Part shown: piece after piece, positions 14,080 to 22,200 of the stretch
Layout: each line of letters starts with the position of its first letter
Numbering within the stretch: position 1 is the stretch's first letter
Assembly (NCBI GenBank): GCA_020431135.1
Contig: JAGQIT010000120.1
Coordinates: forward strand, 1-23,633
Source of the DNA: Myxococcales bacterium
GTDB taxonomy: Bacteria > Myxococcota_A > Polyangia > Nannocystales > Nannocystaceae
Reading direction: 5' to 3'
Length of the DNA stretch: 23,633 nucleotides
Translations under genes and position numbers: made by a program
Notes under the pieces: generated by a model
Databases searched by the model: none
What the model was told of the DNA's origin: nothing
What the model saw: only the letters and a program-made list of their open reading frames with translations

Positions 14080-14655
14080 ATGAAGCGCCTCCTCGCCCGC
14101 ACCTGGCTCAAGCTCAACGGTTGGAAGACCTTCGGCACGATCGACCACGACAAGTTCGTGATGATCGCCGCGCCGCACACGAGCAACTGGGACCTCATCT
14201 ACATGCTCGCCGTCGGCTGGGAGATGAACGTCAAGATCCGCTGGCTCGGCAAGCACACGATCTTCCGCCCGCCCTTCGGCTGGATCTTCCGCCGCCTCGG
14301 CGGGATCCCGGTCGATCGCCGCGCCCACCACAACCTGGTCGAGCAGGCGGCCCAGCACCTGCGCGAGGCTGACGCGATGGTCCTCGCCGTGCCGCCGGCG
14401 GGGACCCGCTCGGCGCGCCCCTACTGGAAGTCGGGCTTCTACTGGATCGCCCACACCGCGGGCGTGCCCATCGCCCTCGGCTTCCTCGACTACGGCAAGC
14501 GCGAGGGCGGCGTCGGCGGCTTCTTCACGCCGACCGGAGATGTCCATAAGGACATGGACGTCCTGCGCGAGTTTTACGCGGACAAGCGCGGCAAGATCCC
14601 GAAGAACGAGAGCCGGATCCGCCTGCGCGAGGAGGACCGCGAGGAGGCGGCCTGA
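14080..14655 (+). CDS. PlsC-like acyltransferase with altered EGTR motif
   Basis: This is a predicted acyltransferase of the lysophosphatidic acid acyltransferase (PlsC) superfamily, 191 residues, probably acting on a lipid at the inner membrane face. The catalytic HX4D motif is present as His33-Asp38 in APHTSNWD. The second block (RPPFGWIFRRLGGIPVDR) is typical of the small bacterial branch of the family. The third motif, normally PEGTR, reads PPAGTRS: Ala107 replaces the Glu that contacts the acceptor. This is a real codon difference (GCG for GAG), so either the substrate differs or activity is reduced. Also typical is the WKSGFYWIA segment after it. The ATG at 14068 would add four residues. 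A radical SAM gene follows after 32 bases, probably in the same transcript. Confidence 0.82.
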   Translation: MKRLLARTWLKLNGWKTFGTIDHDKFVMIAAPHTSNWDLIYMLAVGWEMNVKIRWLGKHTIFRPPFGWIFRRLGGIPVDRRAHHNLVEQAAQHLREADAMVLAVPPAGTRSARPYWKSGFYWIAHTAGVPIALGFLDYGKREGGVGGFFTPTGDVHKDMDVLREFYADKRGKIPKNESRIRLREEDREEAA

Positions 14656-14687
14656 GCCGCGACCCCGCTCCGCCGGCGGCGGCCCCC

Positions 14688-15305
14688 GTGCTCCGGGTCG
14701 CCCACCGCCTCCCACTCACCGAGGCCGAAGGACCCGGCCGCCGCTTCGCCCTCTGGGTCCAGGGCTGCGCGCTCCGCTGCCCGGGCTGCTGCAACCCCGA
14801 GCTCTTCGAGGGCGCCGGCGGCGAGATACTCACCGTAGCGCGCCTGGCGGATGAGCTCCGCGCCGCCGCTCGAGCGCACGACCTCGACGGCCTGACGATC
14901 GTCGGCGGCGAGCCGCTAGAGCAGCTCCCGGGGGTCACGGCGCTCGCCGAGGCCGCCCGCGCCGCGGCGCTCGGCGTGATCGTCTTCACCGGCTACACCT
15001 GGGGAGAAGCCGCCACGCTCCCAGGCTTCGAGCGCCTCTACGCCGCGCTCGACACCCTGGTCAGCGGCCGCTTCGACGCCCGCCGCCGGGAGCCGGACGT
15101 CGGCGGCCGCCGCTTCATCGGCTCGACGAACCAACGCCTGCACCACCGCAGCGCCCGCTACGCGGATCCCGACCTGTGGGCCGGGCCGGCGGCGCTCGAG
15201 CTGCGGATCGCCGCCGACGGGACGATCGCGCTCAGCGGCGACCCGGCGCTGAGTCGCCGCGTTCTCCCCGTTCTCCGCGGCCGGGGCCCCCGCGGGCGCG
15301 AATGA
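14688..15305 (+). CDS. NrdG-like radical SAM protein
   Basis: This is a predicted radical SAM activase of 205 residues related to NrdG, the anaerobic ribonucleotide reductase activating protein. The cluster motif is Cys27-x3-Cys31-x2-Cys34 in WVQGCALRCPGCCNPE, close to the NrdG form. GGEPLEQ follows, then VFTGYTW, and later LVSGRFD and IGSTNQRLH, all in NrdG order. NrdG of E. coli is about 154 residues; this one has a C-terminal extension. No NrdD reductase is within the window, so its target is unknown, and it may activate a different glycyl-radical or modified enzyme. The start is GTG at 14688, the first possible in the frame, and no Shine-Dalgarno is evident. It follows the acyltransferase gene after 32 bases, so translation may be coupled. 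Confidence 0.82.
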   Translation: MLRVAHRLPLTEAEGPGRRFALWVQGCALRCPGCCNPELFEGAGGEILTVARLADELRAAARAHDLDGLTIVGGEPLEQLPGVTALAEAARAAALGVIVFTGYTWGEAATLPGFERLYAALDTLVSGRFDARRREPDVGGRRFIGSTNQRLHHRSARYADPDLWAGPAALELRIAADGTIALSGDPALSRRVLPVLRGRGPRGRE

Positions 15306-15351
15306 ACAAGATTACACGGTTCACGACCAAGTTTAATGGCCGACGTTTTTG

Positions 15352-15380
15352 TTGAAGGAGGACCACCTCACGCCTAGTCT
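15352..15380 (+). promoter_or_regulatory. Candidate sigma70 promoter for sulfite/nitrite reductase
   Basis: TTGAAG (15352-15357) and TAGTCT (15375-15380) are separated by 17 bases, the optimal spacing. Transcription would begin near 15387, giving a leader of about 60 bases. The stretch 15306-15447 is clearly more AT-rich than the flanking genes. Confidence 0.45.
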
Positions 15381-15411
15381 GGTCGACATTGATGATTGAA
15401 GGGCGGTCGAC
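15381..15411 (+). repeat. Direct repeat of GGTCGAC near transcription start
   Basis: GGTCGAC occurs at 15381-15387 and 15405-15411, 24 bases apart, immediately downstream of the -10 element. Each contains the palindrome GTCGAC. The position would suit a repressor binding two sites, but these short GC-rich words may also recur by chance. Confidence 0.3.
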
Positions 15412-15447
15412 GCCGCCTATTTACATCAGGAACGACCAGGAAATATC

Positions 15448-17202
15448 ATGGCCCAAGAAGCCCGCCACGACACCCACTACTCCCGCGCCGAGGACGTCGA
15501 GGAATTCGTCCGCATCCTCGAGGCCTTCGAGCGCGGCGAGATCTCGGCCGCGGACTTCCGCTCCTACCGCCTAACCCGCGGCGTCTACGGCCAGCGCCAG
15601 CCCGACGTCCAGATGCTCCGCGTAAAATTCCCCGGCGGGATCATGAGCGCCGCGGCGCTCCGGGTCTCGGCCGACGTCTGCGACGAGTTCACGGCCTGGA
15701 AGAAGGGCCACGTCACGACGCGGCAGAACATCCAGTTCCACAACATCAAGCTCAGCGACGCGTCGACGCTCATGGACCGCTTCGCCGAGGCCGGCGTGAC
15801 CACCGTCGAGGCCTGCGGCAACACGGTCCGCAACGTCACCGCCTGCCCCTTCGCCGGGGTCTCGCCGACCGAGCCCTTCGACGTCACGCCCTACACCCAG
15901 GCGACCGTGCGGATGTGCCTTCGCGCCGACTGGGCCAACGACCTGCCGCGCAAGTTCAAGATGGCCTTCGAGGGCTGCACCCACGAGGACCACGCCCAGA
16001 CGGCGATCAACGACGTCGGCCTCCGGGCGAAGATCCGTGACGGCGTCCGCGGCTTCGAGGTCTTCGTCGCCGGCGGCCTGAGCACGAGCCCGAGGCCCGG
16101 CTACCGCCTCCACGACTTCATCCCGGCGGACGAGCTCCTCGGGCGCATCGAGGCGCTCGTGCGGATGTTCGGCCACCTCGGCAACCGCAAGAACAAGGCG
16201 CGCGCGCGCCTCAAGTACGTGATGAAGAAGCTCAAGCCCGAGGGCTTCGTCGCCGCCTACGACGAGGAGGTCGACAAGCTCCGCGCCCAGGGTCGCCTTG
16301 TGCGGGAGATCCCGCTGCCGCCCGAGGAGTCGGCGCCGGAGATGAACCCGGCGGCGACCCAGGGCCTCGCCGCGAACGAAGAGGACGCGGACTACCGCGC
16401 CTGGCTGCGCTGCGTCGATCCGCAGAAGCAGGCCGGCTTCGCCACGGTCACGGTGAAGCTCTACCGCGGCGACATCACGGCGGCGCAGTTCAGGGCGCTC
16501 GCCGACCTCGTCGAGCGCTTCAGCGACGGCACGCTGCGCACCGGCAACCGCCAGAACCTGATGATCCGCTGGGTCCGCACCGAGGCGCTCCCCTACCTCT
16601 ACGTCGCCCTGCGCGAGCTCGGCCTCGCCGACGCCGGCTCGAACACGATCCACGACATCGTCTCGTGCCCCGGCGCCGACACCTGCAACCTCGCGGTGAC
16701 CTCGAGCATGGGCCTCGCCGCCCACCTCACCCGCTACCTGAAGAAGTCCGCCGACAGCGACAGCGTCGAGCTCAGCCGCGGCCTCGACATCAAGATCTCC
16801 GGCTGCCCGAACTCCTGCGGTCAGCACCACGTCGCGGCGATCGGCTTCCACGGCACCGTCCGTCACATCGGCGGCGGCCGCCAGGTCCCCGAGTACCAGC
16901 TCCACCTCGGCGGCGGCTTCGACGAGGACGGGGTCAAGTTCGGCCGGCACATCGTGAAAATCCCCGCGCAGCGGGCTGGCGAGGCGCTGATGGCCCTCCT
17001 CGACCTCTACCGCGACGAGCGCGACGAGGGCGAGGCGCCGCGGGAGTTCTTCCGCCGCGTCGGCAAGGCCGAGGTCGCCGCGGCGCTCGGCGACATCGTG
17101 ATCAAGAGCGACTTCTCGAACGTCCGCGACGAGGACCTCAAGGACCTCGGCAAGGAGCGGACCTTCGAGGTCGCGATCGGCGACGGCGAGTGCGCGGCCT
17201 AG
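15448..17202 (+). CDS. Siroheme-[4Fe-4S] sulfite/nitrite reductase (ferredoxin-type)
   Basis: This is a predicted six-electron reductase of 584 residues converting sulfite to sulfide or nitrite to ammonia in the cytoplasm. It shows the two-fold repeat of the family: an N-terminal half with TTRQNIQFHNI and GNTVRNVTACP, and a C-terminal half with TGNRQNLMIRW. The Fe-S and siroheme ligands are Cys407-x5-Cys413 (SCPGADTC) and Cys453-x3-Cys457 (SGCPNSCGQHH), all present. No flavoprotein (CysJ or NirB-like) domain or partner gene lies next to it, so reduced ferredoxin is the likely donor. Sequence alone does not decide between sulfite and nitrite. The ATG at 15448 is preceded by AGGAA at 7 bases. 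The gene has its own upstream promoter region and is followed by inverted repeats. Confidence 0.9.
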   Translation: MAQEARHDTHYSRAEDVEEFVRILEAFERGEISAADFRSYRLTRGVYGQRQPDVQMLRVKFPGGIMSAAALRVSADVCDEFTAWKKGHVTTRQNIQFHNIKLSDASTLMDRFAEAGVTTVEACGNTVRNVTACPFAGVSPTEPFDVTPYTQATVRMCLRADWANDLPRKFKMAFEGCTHEDHAQTAINDVGLRAKIRDGVRGFEVFVAGGLSTSPRPGYRLHDFIPADELLGRIEALVRMFGHLGNRKNKARARLKYVMKKLKPEGFVAAYDEEVDKLRAQGRLVREIPLPPEESAPEMNPAATQGLAANEEDADYRAWLRCVDPQKQAGFATVTVKLYRGDITAAQFRALADLVERFSDGTLRTGNRQNLMIRWVRTEALPYLYVALRELGLADAGSNTIHDIVSCPGADTCNLAVTSSMGLAAHLTRYLKKSADSDSVELSRGLDIKISGCPNSCGQHHVAAIGFHGTVRHIGGGRQVPEYQLHLGGGFDEDGVKFGRHIVKIPAQRAGEALMALLDLYRDERDEGEAPREFFRRVGKAEVAAALGDIVIKSDFSNVRDEDLKDLGKERTFEVAIGDGECAA

Positions 17203-17212
17203 GCCGCGGCGC

Positions 17213-17235
17213 AGTTCTCTAGAGCTCCGAGAACT
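17213..17235 (+). repeat. Inverted repeat AGTTCTC / GAGAACT
   Basis: Perfect 7-base arms (17213-17219 and 17229-17235) enclose 9 bases, 10 bases after the reductase stop codon. It may be the reductase terminator, although no T-tract follows it. Confidence 0.5.
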
Positions 17236-17253
17236 CGGGCGTCGACGCGCTTG

Positions 17254-17267
17254 GGGGCGGCCGCCCC
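17254..17267. repeat. Perfect palindrome GGGGCGGCCGCCCC
   Basis: This 14-base palindrome lies between the two GTTCTC-containing inverted repeats downstream of the reductase gene. It can form a very stable stem and may contribute to termination. Confidence 0.5.
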
Positions 17268-17299
17268 TAGGTGTCGGCGCCCGAGCCTAATTGTTCGTC

Positions 17300-17330
17300 G
17301 AGGTTCTCAGACCGTCGACCGGAGAACCTC
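17300..17330 (+). repeat. Inverted repeat GAGGTTCTC / GAGAACCTC
   Basis: Perfect 9-base arms (17300-17308 and 17322-17330) enclose 13 bases. It shares the GTTCTC/GAGAAC core with the repeat at 17213-17235. It lies 156 bases before the next gene, so it could be an operator or a second terminator. Confidence 0.55.
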
Positions 17331-17473
17331 TCCTGCAGGCCGCGCGACGCAGCGCGAGCATCCGCGCAGCGCGACGGAGCGTGATGCACTTTGGGACAGG
17401 ATGTGCGCCTTCGACCTCGTCGCAGCGCGGCGCTCCGCCGCATTCATGTCCGCCGGCCGCCACCCCCCTGGCG

Positions 17474-17479
17474 TACCCT
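17474..17479 (+). promoter_or_regulatory. -10-like hexamer TACCCT abutting lipoprotein start
   Basis: TACCCT ends 7 bases before the ATG at 17487. This is the ideal distance for transcription to start near the A of the start codon. There is no Shine-Dalgarno sequence. Confidence 0.35.
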
Positions 17480-17486
17480 CGTGGCG

Positions 17487-19229
17487 ATGAACGCTCGCCC
17501 TGTGGTCGCTCCATACCTCTGCCTCATCTCGCTTGTCCTCGCCCCGGCCTGCGGCGACGACGGGAGCGCGAGCGAGACCAACGCCACGACCGACGGCCAG
17601 AGCACCTCGGCTGGCACCACGACCGGAGGCAGCGACGCGAGCGGCGACGCGACCTCCGGCGGCTCAGGCTCGGACGCTAGCACCTCCGGGACGACCTCGG
17701 CGAGCGCGACGAGCGACAGCGCGTCGACGGGTCCAGGCGAGACCGACAGCGACACGGCGGAGACGGACACCGGCGACACCGGCGACACCGGCGACGGCCC
17801 GCCGGCGATCTGCGACGCGCCGCTCGAGCTCTACGACACCTCGTCGCCGACGGCGGTCATCGGCAGCGGCACGCCCGAGAGCTGCACCGGCCAGGACCTC
17901 AAGGCGGCGGCGGAGCTCGGCGGGACGATCACCTTCGACTGCGGGCCCGACCCGGTGACGATCGCCCTCGACGAGACGATCGTCCTCCCCGTCGACACCG
18001 ACACGATCCTCGACGGCGAGGGGCTCATCACCCTCGACGCCGGCGGCAAGACCCGCCACCTCTTCTTCAACCACCCGGACTGGATGAACAACCCGACGAA
18101 GATCGTGCTCCAGCGCATGACCTTCATCAACGGCCAGGCGCCGGCGGGCGAGTACTTCGCGCAGGACCCGAACAACCCGAAGTGCGCCTACGGCTACAAG
18201 GAGGGCTCCGGCGGGGTGATCTTCGTCCGCAACGGCGTCCTCCACGTCATCAACTCGCGCTTCGAGGACAACGCGGCCGCCCTCGAGGGGCCGGACGTCG
18301 GCGGCGGGGCGATCTACGTCGTCGGCGTGCCTGAGGTGACGATCACCGGCAGCCGCTTCATCTCGAACCGCGGGGCCAACGGCGGGGCGATCGGCATGCT
18401 CTTCGCCAACCCGGCGATCTACAACTCGCACTTCGAGGACAACACGGCCGAGGGGATCGGCCAGAACTACGTCGAGCCCGGCTGCCCGAACTTCAACCAC
18501 GACGAGCAGGGCGGCGCGGGGGGCAACTCCGGGGCCGTCTACTTCGACGGCCTCAACGACGAGGACCACGTCTACGTGATCTGCGGCTCGACCTTCGTCA
18601 ACAACCGGGCGAACGAGCTCGGCGGCGCCCTCTTCCGCACGCCGAACGTCGGCGAGCGCGAGATGCTCCTCGACCGCGACCTCTTCGACGCCAACACCGG
18701 GCGCCTCGGCGGCGTCTCGTTCATCAAGGACAACCACGTCACGGTGCGGGCGACGACCTTCATGAACAACCGCAGCGGCGTCAACGTGATGGGTGAGGAG
18801 CTCGGCGGGCCGCTCGGCGGCCTGTGGATCAACAGCGGCAGCGTCGACGTCGAGAACAGCACCTTCTTCAACAACAACCCGACGGGCCTCGACGTCGACG
18901 GCGGCGGCACCGTGACCAACGCGACCTTCGTCGGCGGCCGCCCGCAGGGGGTCAGCGTCGACAACAGCCTCTTCGTCGACGTCAGCTGCCCCGACCCGCT
19001 CAGCGGCGCCAACAACCTCCAGTGGCCGCAGGGGGGCGAGTGCGTCGGCGGGATCAGCTTCGCCGACCCCGCGCTCGGCCCGCTCGGCGACAACGGCGGG
19101 CCGACGCCGACGGCGATGCCCGCGGCCGACGGGGCCGCCGAGGGCGTCGGCGCCGGCTGTCCGAGCGTCGACCAGCGCGGCGAGCCCCGCGACCCGAACA
19201 GCTGCGCCGCGGGAGCCGTCGAGCCCTAG
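17487..19229 (+). CDS. Surface lipoprotein with parallel beta-helix (choice-of-anchor Q type)
   Basis: This is a predicted surface lipoprotein of 580 residues with unknown ligand. The signal peptide ends in LAPAC (Cys22), a lipobox form often seen in myxobacteria. Residues ~24-110 are a flexible linker made almost only of Ser, Thr, Gly, Ala, Asp and Glu, ending in GDTGDTGDGPP. The remainder is a right-handed parallel beta-helix, with repeated turns such as SRFEDNAAALEG, SRFISNRGANGGAIG, SHFEDNTAEG and STFVNNRANELGGALF. The C-terminus (LGPLGDNGGPTPTAMP, then DQRGEPRDP and AAGAVEP) is the pattern of choice-of-anchor Q proteins. Such folds occur in pectate-lyase-like enzymes and adhesins, but no catalytic residues can be assigned. 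The GTG at 17481 is an alternative start. The gene converges on the RND permease with only 15 bases between stop codons. Confidence 0.85.
   Translation: MNARPVVAPYLCLISLVLAPACGDDGSASETNATTDGQSTSAGTTTGGSDASGDATSGGSGSDASTSGTTSASATSDSASTGPGETDSDTAETDTGDTGDTGDGPPAICDAPLELYDTSSPTAVIGSGTPESCTGQDLKAAAELGGTITFDCGPDPVTIALDETIVLPVDTDTILDGEGLITLDAGGKTRHLFFNHPDWMNNPTKIVLQRMTFINGQAPAGEYFAQDPNNPKCAYGYKEGSGGVIFVRNGVLHVINSRFEDNAAALEGPDVGGGAIYVVGVPEVTITGSRFISNRGANGGAIGMLFANPAIYNSHFEDNTAEGIGQNYVEPGCPNFNHDEQGGAGGNSGAVYFDGLNDEDHVYVICGSTFVNNRANELGGALFRTPNVGEREMLLDRDLFDANTGRLGGVSFIKDNHVTVRATTFMNNRSGVNVMGEELGGPLGGLWINSGSVDVENSTFFNNNPTGLDVDGGGTVTNATFVGGRPQGVSVDNSLFVDVSCPDPLSGANNLQWPQGGECVGGISFADPALGPLGDNGGPTPTAMPAADGAAEGVGAGCPSVDQRGEPRDPNSCAAGAVEP
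17766..17792 (+). repeat. Three tandem copies of a 9-base unit in the linker
   Basis: GACACCGGC is repeated three times in frame and encodes the Asp-Thr-Gly repeats at the end of the lipoprotein's linker. Slippage here would change linker length without breaking the frame. Confidence 0.8.
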
Positions 19230-19232
19230 GCG

Positions 19233-19245
19233 GCCCGCGGCGGGC
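19233..19245. terminator. Possible hairpin between convergent stop codons
   Basis: GCCCG-CGG-CGGGC forms a 5 bp stem in the 15 bases that separate the beta-helix and RND permease genes and touches the permease stop codon. AGCCC (19222-19226) and GGGCT (19242-19246) could form a competing outer stem. No T-tract is present. Confidence 0.35.
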
Positions 19246-22200
19246 TATACCGCCTGCGCGGCGTTCAGGGCCTTGAGCAGGCGCATCACCAGGACGAGCA
19301 GGACGAGCCCCATCACGATCGCCAGGGCGACCCGCGGCCGCTCGCGGCGCAGCCAGTGGATGTCCTCGAGGATCAGGTAGAGCGCCGGGATCAGCAGGAG
19401 GATGACGAAGGTCGCGAACATCACGCCGAAGCCGAGCGAGATCGCCATCGGCACGAGGAAGCGCGCCTGCACGGAGGTCTCGAGGATCATCGGCATCAGA
19501 CCGAAGAAGGTCGTCACCGAGGTCAGCATGATCGGCCGGAAGCGCCGGCAGCCGGCGTTGAAGATCGCGTCGAAGGCCGAGTCGCCGCGCTCGCGGAAGC
19601 GGTTGCAGGCGTCGAGGAGGACCAGCGAGTCGTTCACGACGACGCCGGAGAGGGCGACGATCCCCATCATCGAGATGACGCTGAGGTCGTAGCCCATGAG
19701 GATGTGCCCGGCCATCGCCCCGACGATGCCGAAGGGGATCGCGACCATGACGATCGCCGGCTGGATGTACGAGCGGAAGGGGATCGCCAGGAGGATGTAG
19801 ATCGCGATCGCGGCGATCTTGGCCCCGGCGAAGAGCGAGCCGAGGGAGTCCTGCTGCTCGCGGTTCTCGCCGCCGTAGCCCCACTGCAGGCCCGGGTAGC
19901 GGTCCGGGAGGTCCTTGAGCACGTCGCGGGTCAGCTTCTCGCGGACGACGCCCGGGGTGATCGCCGAGCCCTCACGGACGTCGGCGGTGACGTGGATGAT
20001 CCGCCGGCCGTCGGCGCGCTCGATCATCGGCCACGAGCGCCCGCGCTCGATGTCGGCGACCTCGTGGAGCGGCACCTCGCCGCCCTGCGGCGTGCGGACG
20101 ATCAGCTCCTCGATCGTGTTCTCGGTCCGCCGCTCGCGCTCGGGCAGGCGGGCGATCACCTTGACCTCGTTGCGGCCCTCCTGCTGGCGCAGGGCCTCGG
20201 CGCCGTAGAAGGCCGAGCGCACCTGGCGGGCGATGTCGGTGGTCGTCAGGCCGAGGACGCTGGCCTCGGATGTCACCGTGAGGTTGAGCTGCGGCTTGCC
20301 GGTGTCGACGCCGTTCTCGACGTCGAAGACCCCGGCGATCCCCTCGAGGGCGGCGACGACCTCGGCGGCGGCCTGGTCGAGGATCTCGGTGTCGGCGTGG
20401 CTGAGCTCGATGTCGATCGGCGAGCCGGCGCTCGGGCCCATGTTCGCCGAGAAGGTGAGGCTCTTGGCCTCGACGAGCGGGCCGACCTTCTTGCGCCACA
20501 GCGCCGCGAGCTCGGCGCTCTCGAAGTCGCGCTCGTCGGTCGGGACGAGGTAGAGCATCACCGACGCCTTGTGGGCGCCGCTCGTCCCGCCGCCGCCGCC
20601 CTGCGGGCCCGGGCCGCGGGACATGCCGGCGCCGCCGATCTGGCTGTAGAGGCCGCGCTTGTCGTCGTCGCTGCCGAGCTCGGCGAGGCTCTCGCGCGCG
20701 GCGGCGACCAGGCGCTCCTCGATCACCTTGGTCTGCTCGACCGAGGCGCCGAAGGGGAGCTCGACCGAGGCCGTGACGACGTCGCCGTCGAGCTTGGGGA
20801 AGAAGCGGAAGCCGAGGCGGCCGCCGGCGAAGAGCCCGGCGGTGAGGATCAGCGAGGCGACGCCGATGCCGAGGGCGGCGTAGCGGTAGCGCAGGCACGC
20901 GCGCAGGACCGGCGCGAAGCGGTTCTCGATGAAGTTCTCGAGGCCGCGGCTGATCCGCTGCTGGACGCGGTGGATGCGCCCGTAGAGGCCGCCCGGCACG
21001 TCGGCCTTGAGGTGGCCGAGGTGGGCCGGGAGGACGAAGAGCGACTCGATCAGCGAGAGCACGAGGACCGAGAGGACGATCGTCGGGATCACGCGGAAGA
21101 GCTTCCCAGAGAAGCCGGGGACGAAGAAGAGCGGCGAGAAGGCGACGCAGGTCGTGGCGATCGCGAAGACCACCGGGGTCGCGACCTCCTTGGCGCCGGC
21201 GACCGCGGCCTTGAGCGGCGGGACCCCGCGCTGGGTCTGCTCGAAGATGTTCTCGCCGACGACGATCGCGTCGTCGACCACCATGCCGAGGGTGACGATG
21301 AAGGCGAACATCGAGATCATGTTCACCGACACGTCGAAGCTCGGCATGAACAGGAGCGCGCCCATGAAGGAGATGGGGATCCCCATCGTCACCCAGAAGG
21401 CGAGGCGGATCTCGAGGAAGAGCCCGAGGACGACGATCACCAGGACGAGGCCCATCGCCGCGTTGCGCATGAGCAGGTCCATGCGCTGGGCGTAGATCTC
21501 GGACATGTCGCGCCACATCGACACGCCGACGCCGGGCGGCAGCCAGGTGCGGATCTTCTCGATCTGGACCTGGGCGCGCGCGGAGATGTCGGTCGGGGTC
21601 TGCTCGCCGGTGCGGTAGACCTTGACCATCACCGCCGGCTGGCCCTCGAAGTAGCCCTGCTCGTCCGTGTCGGCGAAGGTCTCCTCGACCTTGGCGATCT
21701 CGCCGAGGGTGAGCTCGGTGCCGCTCTCGCTGGTGACGACCGGGAGGTCGGCGAACTCGCTCTCGTTCTCGCGGCGCTCGTCGGTGCGCACGAGGACCTC
21801 GCCGGCCGGCGTCTTCATGCCGCCGCCCGGGAGCTGGAGGGCGGTCTGTGAGACCTTCTGGGCGATCTGCTCGAGGGTGAGGTTGTAGGTCCGCAGGCGC
21901 TCCTGCGAGACCTCGATGGCGATCTCCTTGGGCGGCGCGCCGGCGATGTCGACCTGGGTGATCCCGGGGTCGGTGAGGATCTGGTCGCGGGCGCGCTCGG
22001 CGAGGGTGCGGAGGATCGCCGGGTCCTGGTCGCCGTAGAGGACGATCGACACGACCTCAGAGCGGTTGTTGACCTGCGAGACCGTCGGCCGCTCGGCCTC
22101 CTTGGGCAGCGAGGTCACGCGGTCGACCGCGCCCTTCACGTCGGAGAGCGCCTTGGTCTGGTCGGCCTCGATCGTCAGCTCGACGTTGACGGTGCCGCTG

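Noticed and set aside
15389..15574. 61-codon plus-strand open frame before and overlapping the reductase
   Set aside because: It overlaps the reductase start in another frame and has no ribosome site or recognisable product.
19356..21851. 831-codon plus-strand open frame opposite the RND permease
   Set aside because: It is a low-complexity antisense shadow rich in Asp, Glu, Arg, Ala, Val and His, produced by GC-biased codons; no domain is recognisable.
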